Translations under genes and position numbers: made by a program
Assembly: GCF_024623185.1 (NCBI RefSeq)
Contig: NZ_JANJZK010000001.1
Coordinates: 276,644 to 340,643, forward strand
Length of the DNA: 64,000 nucleotides
Reading direction: 5' to 3'
Source of the DNA: Anaerofustis stercorihominis
GTDB lineage: Bacteria > Bacillota > Clostridia > Eubacteriales > Anaerofustaceae
Notes under the pieces: generated by a model
Database searches by the model: none
The model's input: only the letters and a program-made list of their open reading frames with translations
Told to the model about the DNA's origin: nothing
In this document: piece by piece, positions 45,806 to 55,567 of the stretch
How the letters are laid out: each line of letters begins with the position of its first letter
Position numbering within the stretch: position 1 is the stretch's first letter

Positions 45806-46231
45806 TTTTGTCTTTACTTTTAGTTCGATAAGCCTTTTGATGTCGCTTAAAACTTCTTCATTCAATAAGTCCAGTACCAGCCATGTGCCGAGTCCGCTGT
45901 TGGATTTGCTTTCTTTATATCTGTTCATTACATAATCGCTTGATGTATATATTATAGCTTCCGCTTCGGTTTCCAGTTTATTGCCGATGACCACCATTAC
46001 TTTGGGTATATTCTTTTCGGGGTATACGACGCAAAGTGATTTGCTTCCTTTTTTATATTTAATGTTCCAGCCGGGTATGGCTGAACATTTGCTGTATTCA
46101 ACGCTTCTTTTTGCATTGAATTCGTCACTTAAATATTTGCATAATTCTTCATAAAGGGGGCTTATCATATAATCTGACAGTTCTTTATCCGTGGGCTTTT
46201 GGTCGATAGGGTAAATTTCTTTCCATTCCAT
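45803..46231 (-). CDS. DUF3788-like protein
   Basis: 142 residues. The pattern IYPIDQKPTDKELSDYM, SAIPGWNIKYKKGSKSLCVVYPEK and LGTWLVLDL is typical of the DUF3788 family in clostridia; function unknown. No signal peptide or membrane helix, so cytosolic. RBS AGGAGA before ATG. Isolated gene next to a GC-rich hairpin repeat. Confidence 0.75.
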   Translation of the reverse strand: MEWKEIYPIDQKPTDKELSDYMISPLYEELCKYLSDEFNAKRSVEYSKCSAIPGWNIKYKKGSKSLCVVYPEKNIPKVMVVIGNKLETEAEAIIYTSSDYVMNRYKESKSNSGLGTWLVLDLLNEEVLSDIKRLIELKVKTK

Positions 46232-46251
46232 TTTTTAATAGTCTCCTTTTG

Positions 46252-46318
46252 TTTGGTGTTTTCCATGCGGTATCTCGGGCGCACTTCACCTTTCAGACTC
46301 CGCGCGCCCGAATACACC
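46252..46318 (-). repeat. GC-rich hairpin repeat, copy B
   Basis: CGGGCGC (46276-46282) pairs with GCGCCCG (46304-46310), outer GGTAT (46270-46274) with ATACACC (46312-46318) partly. Read on the minus strand the core matches copy A at 43111-43150: GCGCGGA-TCTG, AAAGG, GTGC, CCCGA. The local GC content is far above the surrounding AT-rich DNA. Confidence 0.55.
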
Positions 46319-46433
46319 TTGATTTCTGCCTTATACACACTCTCTTAATGATTTAACTATATATCAAAACTCATAATAATAAAAGCAAAATACTTTAAAT
46401 TAATAAATTATTAATATTTAATAAAATATCATC

Positions 46434-46874
46434 TTAAACCCCGCTGTGACCGAAGCCGCCTTCACCTCTGTCTGTATTATCCAAACTTTCGACTTCCGTG
46501 AATTCTGCGGTCTCATGTTTTGTGATTACCATTTGGGCGATCTTCATTCCCGGTGTGACCGTAAAAGGTTCGTCTTTTAATGTGGTTATTATTATGCCTA
46601 TCTCTCCTCTGTAGTCGCTGTCTATGGTCCCTATTCCGTTTACCAGTGTGACGCCGTGCTTTAAACTAAGTCCGCTCCTCGCTCTTATCTGTGCTTCGTA
46701 ACCTATAGGGAGTTTTATATATATCCCCGTGGGTATCAAAGATATCTTACCTTGTCTGAGTATTATATCTTCATCTATATTTGCATATAAATCTGCTCCC
46801 GCACTGCCTTTTGTCGCATATTCAGGCAGGGGATACTTAGATTTATTTATTATTTCAACTTTTACATTTTTCAT
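46434..46874 (-). CDS. dut: dUTP diphosphatase
   Basis: 146 residues with the five dUTPase motifs: GSAGADLYA, RARSGLSLKHG, NGIGTIDSDYRGEI, the KIAQMVI segment and the C-terminal RGEGGFGHSGV that closes over the active site. Trimeric, Mg-dependent; hydrolyses dUTP to dUMP. RBS AAGGAGAAA. No neighbours in the same direction within 200 bases. Confidence 0.96.
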   Translation of the reverse strand: MKNVKVEIINKSKYPLPEYATKGSAGADLYANIDEDIILRQGKISLIPTGIYIKLPIGYEAQIRARSGLSLKHGVTLVNGIGTIDSDYRGEIGIIITTLKDEPFTVTPGMKIAQMVITKHETAEFTEVESLDNTDRGEGGFGHSGV

Positions 46875-46975
46875 TCTTTTTCTCCTTAAAATATACTATA
46901 ATAACATTATAATTAAAATTAAAAGTTTTATCAATCAAAAGGGTTAAAAACATTTATAAATCCCGCCTAAAGTTG

Positions 46976-47004
46976 TTTACAAAAATATCCTTTTGTGATA
47001 TAAT
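46976..47004 (+). promoter_or_regulatory. rpsO promoter
   Basis: TTTACA (46976-46981), 17-base spacer, TATAAT (46999-47004) with a TGA extension. Followed by the rpsO leader hairpin. Confidence 0.85.
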
Positions 47005-47018
47005 TTTAAAGCTATGTA

Positions 47019-47067
47019 CCTAAGGCTTAGTTATGAGCATCTCCGGCTTACTGCTAAGGTTTTAGGC
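47019..47067 (+). promoter_or_regulatory. Possible S15-binding leader in rpsO mRNA
   Basis: CCTAAGG then CTTAG (47019-47030) pairs with CTAAG then the GTTTTAGG arm (47053-47067), with one bulge, giving about 12 bp including two G-T pairs. The loop holds GAGCATCTCC. It lies between the rpsO promoter and its ribosome binding site, the place of the S15 autoregulatory leader in other bacteria. The match is by position and structure only. Confidence 0.45.
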
Positions 47068-47094
47068 GAATATAAATATTAAAAGGAGACTAAA

Positions 47095-47364
47095 ATGTCA
47101 ATAACAAAAGAAAAAAAACAAGAAGTAATCAGCAAATATCAAAAACACGAAAAGGATACAGGTTCACCTGAAATCCAAATCGCTATCTTGACAAGCAGGA
47201 TCAATACTCTAAACGAACACTTCAAAAACAATCCTAAAGACCATCACTCAAGAAGAGGACTACTTATGATGGTAGGTAAGAGAAGAAGACTTTTAGATTA
47301 TGTAGCTAAGAAAGATATCAATAAATACAGAGAAATAGTTAAAGAACTTAACTTAAGAAAATAA
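47095..47364 (+). CDS. rpsO: 30S ribosomal protein S15
   Basis: 89 residues, normal length. [22 protein letters not shown] and [21 protein letters not shown] are the family signature. Binds 16S rRNA in the platform. RBS AAAGGAGA. Followed by a terminator, then pnp; the pair rpsO-pnp is widely conserved. Confidence 0.99.
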   Translation: MSITKEKKQEVISKYQKHEKDTGSPEIQIAILTSRINTLNEHFKNNPKDHHSRRGLLMMVGKRRRLLDYVAKKDINKYREIVKELNLRK

Positions 47365-47374
47365 TTAAGCATTT

Positions 47375-47400
47375 AAAAGGCGGATTTTTTCGCCTTTTTA
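47375..47400 (+). terminator. Terminator between rpsO and pnp
   Basis: AAAAGGCG (47375-47382) with CGCCTTTT (47391-47398), loop GATTTTTT, then T. The pnp start is only 23 bases beyond it, so partial readthrough or RNase processing is likely. Confidence 0.8.
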
Positions 47401-47422
47401 TAATATGGAGGAAAAAAATTAG

Positions 47423-49558
47423 ATGAAGAAAGTGTTTAAAACTGATTTTTTAGGCAGAGAACTTTGTGTTGAAGTTGGAGAATTGGCACAAATGGCTAAC
47501 GGTAGTGTTTTCATTTCATATGGAGATACTCAGATTTTAGTCAATGCATGTATGTCTAAAGAAGCAAAAGAGGGAATTGACTTTTTCCCGCTAAGCGTAT
47601 TTTACGAAGAAAAAATGTATTCCGTTGGAAAAATTCCGGGGGGATTTTTAAAGAGAGAAGGAAGAGCAAGCGAAAAAGCTACTCTTACCTGCAGACTTAT
47701 CGACAGACCTTTAAGACCTTTATTCGATAAAGGTTTCAGAAACGACGTTCAAATCGTCGCTACCGTTATGGGTGTGGATCAGGATAACTCACCGGAAATC
47801 ACAAGTATCATAGGAGCATCTCTTGCTCTAGGTATTTCCGATATCCCGTTCGACGGTCCCGTTGGTGCAATCAATGTAGGTCTTATAGACGGAAAACTCG
47901 TTTATAATCCGACAAGCGACCAAAGAGACAACAGTGATTTAAATCTTACAGTTGCGGGAACCAGCGAAGCCGTACTTATGGTTGAAGCGGGTGCAAACGA
48001 AGTGAGCGAAGAAATTATGATAGATGCTATCATGGGGGCTCATGAACATATCAAAGAAATCATCAAGTTCCAGGAAGAAATAATAAGAGAAGTCGACGTG
48101 GAAAAAGCTGATATCACATACTACAGAACAAGCGAAGAAATCAAAGAAAAGATTTACGAAGAAGCTAAAAAAGGCTTCAGAGAAGCTTATGATATCCATG
48201 AAAAACAAGCCAGAGAAGACAGAGTGGAAGAAGTCAAGGCTGAAATTTTGGATAAATACTTGGAAGAATATCCCGACAACAAACTCGACTTTGAAGAAAT
48301 ATTCGCTAAATTATTAAAACAAATCGTCAGAGATATGATAACCAACGAAGGTATCAGACCTGACGGAAGAAAAGTAGATGAAATCAGACCTATTACATGC
48401 GAAGTAGGAAAGATAAGAAGAGCTCACGGCTCGGGACTTTTCACAAGAGGACAGACTCAGGTAATGTCTATGGCTACTCTCGGTGCTATAAGAGATGAAC
48501 AGATAATCGACGGCATCGGAGAAGAAACAAGCAAAAAATATATTCACCACTATAATTTCCCTGCTTATTCGGTAGGTGAAACGGGACCTATGAGAGGTCC
48601 GGGAAGAAGAGAGATAGGACACGGTGCTTTGGCTGAAAGAGCGCTTATCCCCGTACTTCCCGACCAAAAGGACTTCCCTTATACAATAAGAGTGGTTTCC
48701 GAAGTTCTCGCTTCAAACGGTTCTACATCTCAGGCAAGTGTCTGCGGTTCTACATTATCTCTAATGGACGCAGGTGTTCCTATCAAATCTCCTGTAGCGG
48801 GTATCGCAATGGGTCTTATAAAGGAAGAAAGCAAAGTATCCGTTTTATCGGATATTCAGGGTGTTGAAGATTTCTACGGCGATATGGACTTTAAAGTTGC
48901 GGGAACAAGCGAAGGTATCACTGCTATCCAAATGGATATCAAAATCAAAGGTATAGATAAAGCTATACTTACAGAAGCTCTATCAAGAGCTAAAAAAGGT
49001 AGATTCCATATCTTAGGCAAAATGGAAGAAGCCATCACAGCTCCTAGAGAAGACGTAAGCAAGTACGCTCCTAAAATTATGACTATGAAAATAGCCGAAG
49101 ATAAAATCAAAGATGTCATCGGACCGGGCGGAAAGATGATAAATAAAATCATCGATGAAACAGGAGTTAAAATCGACATCTTGGACGATGGACAAACCTT
49201 CGTTAGTGCTGTGGATTTGGAAGACGCTAAAAAAGCGGTTCAAATAATCGAAGATATAACGAGAGAAGTCGAAGAAGGGGACACTTATGTAGGTAAAGTC
49301 GTAAGAGTAATGGACTTTGGTGCATTCGTGGAAATCCCGGGCGGAAAAGAAGGTCTCGTTCATATTTCAAAGATAGCTCACGAAAGAGTAAATAAAGTCA
49401 CTGACGTTTTAAACGTAGGGGACGAAGTAAACGTAAAGGTCATCGAAATAGATAAACAAGGAAGGATAAACCTTTCAAGAAAAGCACTTCTTCCAAAACC
49501 AAAAAAAGAAGTCAAAGAAAATAAAGATGACAAAAAAGAAGAAAAAGTAAATGAATAA
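47423..49558 (+). CDS. pnp: Polyribonucleotide nucleotidyltransferase
   Basis: 711 residues. Two RNase PH domains, a KH domain ([18 protein letters not shown] near 570) and a C-terminal S1 domain ([18 protein letters not shown] near 625-690), with a Lys/Glu-rich tail. The catalytic [14 protein letters not shown] and the [22 protein letters not shown] motifs are present. Phosphorolytic 3'-5' RNA degradation. RBS GGAGG before ATG. Confidence 0.99.
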   Translation: MKKVFKTDFLGRELCVEVGELAQMANGSVFISYGDTQILVNACMSKEAKEGIDFFPLSVFYEEKMYSVGKIPGGFLKREGRASEKATLTCRLIDRPLRPLFDKGFRNDVQIVATVMGVDQDNSPEITSIIGASLALGISDIPFDGPVGAINVGLIDGKLVYNPTSDQRDNSDLNLTVAGTSEAVLMVEAGANEVSEEIMIDAIMGAHEHIKEIIKFQEEIIREVDVEKADITYYRTSEEIKEKIYEEAKKGFREAYDIHEKQAREDRVEEVKAEILDKYLEEYPDNKLDFEEIFAKLLKQIVRDMITNEGIRPDGRKVDEIRPITCEVGKIRRAHGSGLFTRGQTQVMSMATLGAIRDEQIIDGIGEETSKKYIHHYNFPAYSVGETGPMRGPGRREIGHGALAERALIPVLPDQKDFPYTIRVVSEVLASNGSTSQASVCGSTLSLMDAGVPIKSPVAGIAMGLIKEESKVSVLSDIQGVEDFYGDMDFKVAGTSEGITAIQMDIKIKGIDKAILTEALSRAKKGRFHILGKMEEAITAPREDVSKYAPKIMTMKIAEDKIKDVIGPGGKMINKIIDETGVKIDILDDGQTFVSAVDLEDAKKAVQIIEDITREVEEGDTYVGKVVRVMDFGAFVEIPGGKEGLVHISKIAHERVNKVTDVLNVGDEVNVKVIEIDKQGRINLSRKALLPKPKKEVKENKDDKKEEKVNE

Positions 49559-49563
49559 ATAAT

Positions 49564-49590
49564 TAAAAGCGAGGGTTAAACTTCGCTTTT
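49564..49590 (+). terminator. Weak hairpin after pnp
   Basis: AAAAGCGA (49565-49572) with TCGCTTTT; T-tract is only four, so likely a leaky terminator before uppP. Confidence 0.55.
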
Positions 49591-49634
49591 AAAGCATATA
49601 AATAGTATTAAATGTATAAATAACGGAGGATATT

Positions 49635-50471
49635 ATGACTACAATACAAGCCATAATTTTAGGTATAGTCCAGGGTCTTACGGAATTCCTTCCGGTAAGC
49701 AGTTCCGGACATTTGGTAATACTCCAGAATTTCATGGGTATCAGCGAAGGTTCTCTCGAATTTGCGATAGTGCTTCATCTTGGGACACTGCTTGCGGTAG
49801 TTATCGCATACTATGAATCCATATGGAATATGTTCAAGCAGTTTTTCCTAATGCTTGCGGATTTAATAACTCTTAAGGGACCTTGTTTTGAAAAGAGTAA
49901 ATACAGAAAATACATAGTGTATATCCTTATGGCATCCATACCTGCGGGCATAGTCGGAGTTTTATTCGAAGATTTTATAAGCGAGAAGTTCGGTTCTATC
50001 ATCATAGTAGGGTTTACTCTTCTTATTACCGGAGTACTCCTCGTTTTAGGCGATGCACTGGGTAAAAACAACAGGGGACATATAGAAAACGTAGGAGCGG
50101 GAAAAGCTTTCATTATTGGTATTTTCCAAATGTTCGCCATAACCCCGGGTATTTCAAGGTCGGGTTCTACTATAGTCGGCGGGCTTTTATCGGGGCTTAA
50201 AAAGGAAGAAGCAGTTGAGTTTTCATTCCTTATGTCTATCCCCGCAGTACTGGGTTCACTGTTACTTAAGATAAAAGACATAATCTCCATAGGAGCGACT
50301 ACATCGTTTGTACCTCTTATAATAGGATTTTTCTGTTCTCTTGTGATAGGGTACTTCTCCATAGTCCTTCTTAATAATATCGTTAAGAAAGGCAAGCTTT
50401 ACTATTTCTCCATTTACTGCTGGATAGTGGGTTTGGCACTTATTATATATCAGGTATTGATTACGATATAA
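49635..50471 (+). CDS. uppP: Undecaprenyl-diphosphatase
   Basis: 278 residues, about eight transmembrane segments. The two conserved motifs are LTEFLPVSSSGHLVI near 15-30 and GISRSGSTIVGGL near 170. It recycles undecaprenyl diphosphate to monophosphate at the membrane for peptidoglycan and glycan assembly, so it supports the operon at 2.9-19 kb. RBS GGAGG. Confidence 0.97.
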   Translation: MTTIQAIILGIVQGLTEFLPVSSSGHLVILQNFMGISEGSLEFAIVLHLGTLLAVVIAYYESIWNMFKQFFLMLADLITLKGPCFEKSKYRKYIVYILMASIPAGIVGVLFEDFISEKFGSIIIVGFTLLITGVLLVLGDALGKNNRGHIENVGAGKAFIIGIFQMFAITPGISRSGSTIVGGLLSGLKKEEAVEFSFLMSIPAVLGSLLLKIKDIISIGATTSFVPLIIGFFCSLVIGYFSIVLLNNIVKKGKLYYFSIYCWIVGLALIIYQVLITI

Positions 50472-50524
50472 TTTTATGTATAAATAATATACACCCCATA
50501 ATTATGATAAAAATTTAAGGATTG

Positions 50525-50557
50525 AAAAAGACACCTATATCGGGTGCCTTTTTTTGT
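50525..50557 (+). terminator. uppP terminator
   Basis: A stem with one mismatch (GACACC with GGGTGCC) and a T7 run. Confidence 0.75.
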
Positions 50558-50617
50558 TTTAATAATATTTTTTAATTAATTACTTTTTCCTCTTATATTA
50601 AAATATCCATGTTTATT

Positions 50618-51619
50618 TTAATTGGATAGGGCAGGGAGGATATATTCCGCTACAAATCCTATCCTGTCTTTTGCGTTCATCATAAAAGATGAAGTCATTG
50701 CTATGACGGTATTCAAGTCAGGTATGACGCATATCATATTTCCTCCGTCCCCGAGAGCGCAACACATCCTTATAGGTGCATTGTAAATCAAATACCACAT
50801 ATATCCGTAGCCGTTCTGATTTTCCTTTAAGGTCTTGTCTATCCATTCTTCGGATACTATCCTTTTTCCTTTGTATTCTCCATTGTTTAAATAAAGCTCT
50901 CCGATTTTTGTCATATCCCTCGTGCTCAGTTTAAGTCCGAAACCTCCCGCAGAAATCCCCATGGGGTCATTTGCCCAGCCTTCTATTTTTTCCCCGAACA
51001 GAGTATCAAAACTGAATTCTTTGGTGTCGTTATGATTTATTTCTTCCATATCCATAGGCTTAAATAGATACTTATTTGCAAATTCCTTTGCAGACATTCC
51101 CGAAGCTTTAGTTAAAATGGCGGAAATGAGATGAGCACTCATGGTGGAATACTTGAATGTACCTTTTTCTCCGCTGCCGTCAATGCTCTCAAGTGCATAT
51201 CTTATCCAGTCTTCGCTTCTTGTAAAGTCTTCAAGGGGTTCCATGTACTCTTCAAAGGTGTATGGGACGGTCATAGTAAGTAGGTCTTTTATCGTGATTT
51301 TATCTCTGATTTCATTTTTATCTATGAAGTCATATTCTTTGAAAAAATCCATTACTTTTTGATTTTCATCTTCCATAAATCCCTTATCTATGGCTATGCC
51401 AATCAGTATTGATAATATGCTCTTCGTTACCGAGGCTATGTGCGTCTTTTTGTTTTCATTGCTCTCACTGAAGTATTTTTCATATATCATTTCACCGTCT
51501 TTGGATATTACTATCCCCTCCGTGTTGGAGTATTCTTTCTTTATTATATCTTCTATTTTTAAAAGTAAATCATATTTGCTCCCTGACTTTTCAGGAATAA
51601 TGTTCTTATTATTTTCCAT
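50618..51619 (-). CDS. Serine hydrolase of the beta-lactamase (class C)/penicillin-binding fold
   Basis: 333 residues from the ATG at 51619, which has AAAGGA upstream; an in-frame ATG at 51655 has no ribosome binding site. SVTKS carries the nucleophile Ser and Lys, YSTMS the second motif, and GDGGNMICVIPDLN takes the place of the KTG/HTG motif. No signal peptide, so probably cytosolic esterase or peptidase-like rather than a resistance enzyme. Own gene, minus strand, not linked to neighbours. Confidence 0.85.
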   Translation of the reverse strand: MENNKNIIPEKSGSKYDLLLKIEDIIKKEYSNTEGIVISKDGEMIYEKYFSESNENKKTHIASVTKSILSILIGIAIDKGFMEDENQKVMDFFKEYDFIDKNEIRDKITIKDLLTMTVPYTFEEYMEPLEDFTRSEDWIRYALESIDGSGEKGTFKYSTMSAHLISAILTKASGMSAKEFANKYLFKPMDMEEINHNDTKEFSFDTLFGEKIEGWANDPMGISAGGFGLKLSTRDMTKIGELYLNNGEYKGKRIVSEEWIDKTLKENQNGYGYMWYLIYNAPIRMCCALGDGGNMICVIPDLNTVIAMTSSFMMNAKDRIGFVAEYILPALSN

Positions 51620-51714
51620 TTTAAATTTTCCTTTTGTAATTATTAATGGTACCATAATAACAACTTATCATGATTAAAAAGCATATTCAAGAAAATTTTT
51701 AAAATATATTTATA

Positions 51715-51744
51715 TTGATTGTTGGTAGTATTTAATAGTATAAT
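51715..51744 (+). promoter_or_regulatory. Promoter of the beta-helix protein gene
   Basis: TTGATT (51715-51720), 18-base spacer, TATAAT (51739-51744). About 92 bases before the ATG. Confidence 0.55.
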
Positions 51745-51836
51745 TATAAATAAGATTTAAAATATGTTGATAATTATTATATTTAGATATTAAAATAATA
51801 ATACAAAAAAAATTTTATCAGTGAATAAGGTAATAT

Positions 51837-54305
51837 ATGAGAAATAAAGTTATGACTAAAATAAAGTATATATTTATATATTCATTAATTTTCATCTTTA
51901 TAATTTCAAATAATATAGTATTTGCTGCAAATCATCAGAATGCAGCTGTGTCTGATTATGAAGTTAAAGAAGAAGTTAATAAATCAGAATCTCAATTAAA
52001 TAAAGATAATAGCGAAACAAAAGAAGATATAAAAATCATAGAAAGAAAATCAAAAGTTAGAAGGATAATAGATAAGAAAACACCCGTTGATATTACTCTT
52101 CCTGATAGTATAACTAAAAATAACTATAGAACATCTTCTAAAAATGAGGTTCAGGGTTCTACCGCAAAAGGGGCTAATTTAAGATTTACCAAGGTTATAC
52201 AAATAGATGTGACTAATGTAGCAAATCCCGGTGATATTGCCGATAATACCGGCGTGGAAGATAGCAGACATGCTATACAGCAAGCTCTTAATGATGCAAG
52301 AGATAATACATATAATGCTCCTGAAGGTGTTTATTATCAAATTATAATTCCAAAAGGTACGTATAAAATATCTAAAGCTTTAAAAATTTATAGTAATACT
52401 TGGTTAAAAGCTGGAGGTGCAACTATCATTAGAGGCACGGAAGAGACAGGTCCCATGTTGTATAACATGGATAATGGAGGATATAATGGACCAAATAATA
52501 TTTTTGTTGAAGGCGGTACATGGGATGGTAATGGGAATAATGCAAAAGTAGACGGTTTTTCCAATATGATATTTGGACATGGAAAAGATATTGCAATATA
52601 TGGTGCTAATATAAAAAATAATAAAAATGGTCATCATATAGAAATTGGCGGTTGTAAAAATGTGATAGTTAAAAATTGCAAGTTTAGCGGATATTATTAT
52701 GGTAGAGAAAAAGATTCCAGAGAAGCTATACAACTTGATATTATAAATAATTCTGATATTTTTCCTTCGAGTACTACGGGAAAATACGATGATACAGTTT
52801 GTGATAACATAGTAATTATAGATAATTCCTTTAATTCTTTATCAAGAGGAATAGGAACGCATTCTGCTGTAATAGGTAAATATATGACAAATATATCTAT
52901 ATGTAATAATACATTTACTAATTTAAAGAGTATGATGGTATATGGTATAAATTATAGAAATTCATCTATACAAAATAATAATGCAACAAATGTATCTTCA
53001 GGTATAGATATAAGAAATATGACCAGTAATAAGGGAGGGGTATTTTATAATCCTCAAAACCCAACAAATTCTTTTCCTAAAAATAATTCTAATATTAATT
53101 TTGTAATTTCAGGGAACAGTATATCTACAGTGAAAAATGGTTCTGCTTCGATTATTCTATATGGTGAAAATGTTACATACAATATAAATAAAAGCGGAAA
53201 AAGAATCGTGCCTGCAAGAAATTATTATTTGACCAATTTTTCTGTTTCAAATAATAATATAAAAGGTGTAAAATCAGCAATAATTTTAAATAATGCTAGA
53301 GAAGGACATATTTATAATAATCAACTTACATCCTCAAATGACACTCTAAAATTAATGTATGCATCTAATAATATTGAGGTAAGTAAAAATAATATTTACT
53401 CTATTAATGATGACGCTGTTTATATATCCGGTGGAAGTAAAGGTATCAATATAAAATCTAATTCTTTATTAAAAGCACCGAAGGGAGATATTGTAGATGT
53501 AACGGGAAATGGCAGCAAGGTAAATATATATAATACAAAAATTTATAATGCCGGTCTTGACGGGATATGTATAAGAGATAGAGCAAGTGGTTATATATCA
53601 GGATGTAAAGTATATTCTAATAAAAAATATGGAGTTAATATTTACAATAAGGCATCTTTTAAATCGTATAACAGCAGGATATATAATAACGGATTAAAGA
53701 CTAAAAAAACGGGTGTAAGAGTTGATTCCGCTTCAAAATTGACTTCAAATAAATCAACTATATACAGTAATGGAACATATGGGATTTTATTAACAAATAA
53801 ATCTAAGTTAACAAGCTCTTCCGATAAATTTAAATTTAATAAATATAATGGTATACATGTAAGCGGTAAATCTTCCATTAATATTAATAATCCAACGATA
53901 ACAGGAAATAAAAGGGAAGGTGTACATATTAATTATAAATCAAAGGCTACGATCGTTTCAGGTAAGATAGCAGGTAATAAAAAAGGAAATGTCATTGTAC
54001 AAAATAAAAAGGGGAAGAAAAAGCTGTCGAAGCCAAAGTCCACAAAAGTTAAAAGTGTAAAGAGAAATAGAAAGAAAAATCCTGTTTTAGCATGGAATAG
54101 AGTTAGCGGAATAAATGGTTATAGGATTTATAGAAAAAAAGGTTCGTCTTGGAAGGGTCTTAAAAATATTTCTAAAAATAGAAATACAACTATTGATACA
54201 AAGACAAAAACAAAAAATTATAAATATTCAATAAAAACATATAAAAAATACTTAGGTACAACTTGGTGGAGCAGCTTTGATTCCAAGGGTAAAAAGTGCA
54301 AATAA
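51837..54305 (+). CDS. Secreted right-handed beta-helix (pectate-lyase-like) protein with fibronectin-like C-terminus
   Basis: 822 residues. Signal peptide in the first 31 (YIFIYSLIFIFIISNNIVFAAN). After an acidic low-complexity region (about 32-115) comes a long parallel beta-helix (about 150-690) with many short Asn/Gly-rich rungs such as ISNNNIKGVKSAIILNN. Residues about 715-820 look like a fibronectin type III domain (ALAWNRVSGINGYRIYRKKG). No sortase motif, very basic C-terminus. Could degrade or bind a polysaccharide outside the cell; no catalytic residues can be assigned. Confidence 0.8.
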   Translation: MRNKVMTKIKYIFIYSLIFIFIISNNIVFAANHQNAAVSDYEVKEEVNKSESQLNKDNSETKEDIKIIERKSKVRRIIDKKTPVDITLPDSITKNNYRTSSKNEVQGSTAKGANLRFTKVIQIDVTNVANPGDIADNTGVEDSRHAIQQALNDARDNTYNAPEGVYYQIIIPKGTYKISKALKIYSNTWLKAGGATIIRGTEETGPMLYNMDNGGYNGPNNIFVEGGTWDGNGNNAKVDGFSNMIFGHGKDIAIYGANIKNNKNGHHIEIGGCKNVIVKNCKFSGYYYGREKDSREAIQLDIINNSDIFPSSTTGKYDDTVCDNIVIIDNSFNSLSRGIGTHSAVIGKYMTNISICNNTFTNLKSMMVYGINYRNSSIQNNNATNVSSGIDIRNMTSNKGGVFYNPQNPTNSFPKNNSNINFVISGNSISTVKNGSASIILYGENVTYNINKSGKRIVPARNYYLTNFSVSNNNIKGVKSAIILNNAREGHIYNNQLTSSNDTLKLMYASNNIEVSKNNIYSINDDAVYISGGSKGINIKSNSLLKAPKGDIVDVTGNGSKVNIYNTKIYNAGLDGICIRDRASGYISGCKVYSNKKYGVNIYNKASFKSYNSRIYNNGLKTKKTGVRVDSASKLTSNKSTIYSNGTYGILLTNKSKLTSSSDKFKFNKYNGIHVSGKSSININNPTITGNKREGVHINYKSKATIVSGKIAGNKKGNVIVQNKKGKKKLSKPKSTKVKSVKRNRKKNPVLAWNRVSGINGYRIYRKKGSSWKGLKNISKNRNTTIDTKTKTKNYKYSIKTYKKYLGTTWWSSFDSKGKKCK

Positions 54306-54331
54306 AAAGCAGCTTTTAGCTGCTTTTTTAT
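54304..54331. terminator. Terminator between the beta-helix gene and the GNAT gene
   Basis: AAAAAGCAGC (54304-54313) with GCTGCTTTTT (54319-54328), loop TTTTA; T-runs on both strands. Confidence 0.9.
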
Positions 54332-54813
54332 AGTTCGTATATGTATGATATTATATCTTCATAATTCCCGTCTTTTTTCAAGTACCCTCCGGGGATAACT
54401 CCGAGCTTTTTAAAGCCGAGGCTTTCATAAAGATGTATAGCACCTTTATTGGATTTTACCACCGCGTTGAACTGAAGTATTTTAAAATTCAGCTCTCTTG
54501 CTTTTTTAAGGGAATGTTTCACCAGCTCTTTTCCTATATGCTTTCCTCTTATTTCTTTATCCACAGCATAACTTGCGTTTGCGATATGAGAACATCTTCC
54601 CACGTTGTTGGGGTGAAGTATATATATCCCCGCTAATTTATCATCGATTTTTGCCGTACCCGTAAAGCTTTGAGAAGAGAAGAACTCAAGAGCTTCATCT
54701 CGTTTCATTTCTTCTGTTTGAGGAAAAGCGTTGGCTTCTCTTACAACTTCATTCCAAATTTTAAGTGCGGTATCTAAATCTTCTTCTTTTAATTCGTTTA
54801 ATGTCAATTCCAT
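54328..54813 (-). CDS. GNAT-family N-acetyltransferase
   Basis: 161 residues from the ATG at 54813; upstream in-frame codons overlap the previous gene. Acetyl-CoA-binding motif RGKHIGKELVKHSL, and NKGAIHLYESLGFKKLG at the C-terminus. Small-molecule or protein acetyltransferase; substrate unknown. Last gene of the minus-strand run, 13 bases after the PHP gene. Confidence 0.85.
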   Translation of the reverse strand: MELTLNELKEEDLDTALKIWNEVVREANAFPQTEEMKRDEALEFFSSQSFTGTAKIDDKLAGIYILHPNNVGRCSHIANASYAVDKEIRGKHIGKELVKHSLKKARELNFKILQFNAVVKSNKGAIHLYESLGFKKLGVIPGGYLKKDGNYEDIISYIYEL

Positions 54814-54826
54814 GGTCACACTACCT

Positions 54827-55567
54827 TTATTCTTCCACATTCCAAACCTTATCCAAGCTTATCCCGCTCTTCTTAAGTATATTCCTTGCATTTTCCCATT
54901 TTCCTATGTCTTTCTTTGAATGCGCGTCGCTTCCCACAGCATAGGTTATGTTTATCCCGCTTTTTTCTATAAGCCTTATATCGTCTTCGTTGAGCTTACT
55001 TTGTGTGTCGTTTATTTCAAGTATCACACCGTGATTTTCAGTGGCTTTTGCAAGCTCTATGATGTCTACGGGTCCTCTCGTGTCCGGGTGTGTTATCATT
55101 CTTAAAGGATACTTTTCTATGGCTTTTATAAGTGCATTTGTGTTTATCCTCGTCTGTCTGTTTCTGAACCAGCCGAACTTTGAGCTTAATGTATTCATTA
55201 TCTGCATATTGAAAAATGTACTTATATTCTTTGGTATGGACATCAAATGGATACCGCAGTACAAAACTTCCACGATTTCCAGAAGTTCCTCGTCCACGTC
55301 CAAATCTCCGTTCATGGAAATCACGTTTGCTTCCAAACCCATTAAAATTTCCATATCAGGATATTTTTTTCTTAGTTCCATTATTTCTTTTTTCATATCC
55401 ATATAAGTAGCGTTCGTATTTTTCCTAGCTACCATATGTCCCGGTCCGTGTTCGCTGATGATGATTTTATTCATACCTTTTTCTCTTGCTGCGATGACGT
55501 TATCTTCTATTGTCCCCGTCCCGTGAGAATAAATGGTATGACAGTGTATTTCTGCTGTTAGTTTCAT
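54827..55567 (-). CDS. PHP-domain phosphatase/phosphoesterase (YcdX-like)
   Basis: 246 residues. Metal-binding PHP motifs IHCHTIYSHGTGT at the N-terminus, ISEHGPG, MGLEANVIS, a TBP-like MITHPDTRG, and the C-terminal VGSDAHSKKDIG. It probably cleaves a phosphate ester with bound metals; target not known. Overlaps the ispG stop by four bases. Confidence 0.85.
   Translation of the reverse strand: MKLTAEIHCHTIYSHGTGTIEDNVIAAREKGMNKIIISEHGPGHMVARKNTNATYMDMKKEIMELRKKYPDMEILMGLEANVISMNGDLDVDEELLEIVEVLYCGIHLMSIPKNISTFFNMQIMNTLSSKFGWFRNRQTRINTNALIKAIEKYPLRMITHPDTRGPVDIIELAKATENHGVILEINDTQSKLNEDDIRLIEKSGINITYAVGSDAHSKKDIGKWENARNILKKSGISLDKVWNVEE

Noticed and set aside
49811..50395. Long open frame on the minus strand inside uppP
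   Set aside because: uppP is clearly coding with both conserved motifs on the plus strand; the reverse frame has no ribosome binding site or recognisable domain.
50618..51619. Antibiotic-resistance beta-lactamase
   Set aside because: The fold motifs are there but there is no signal peptide and no KTG box, so a resistance call is not supported.
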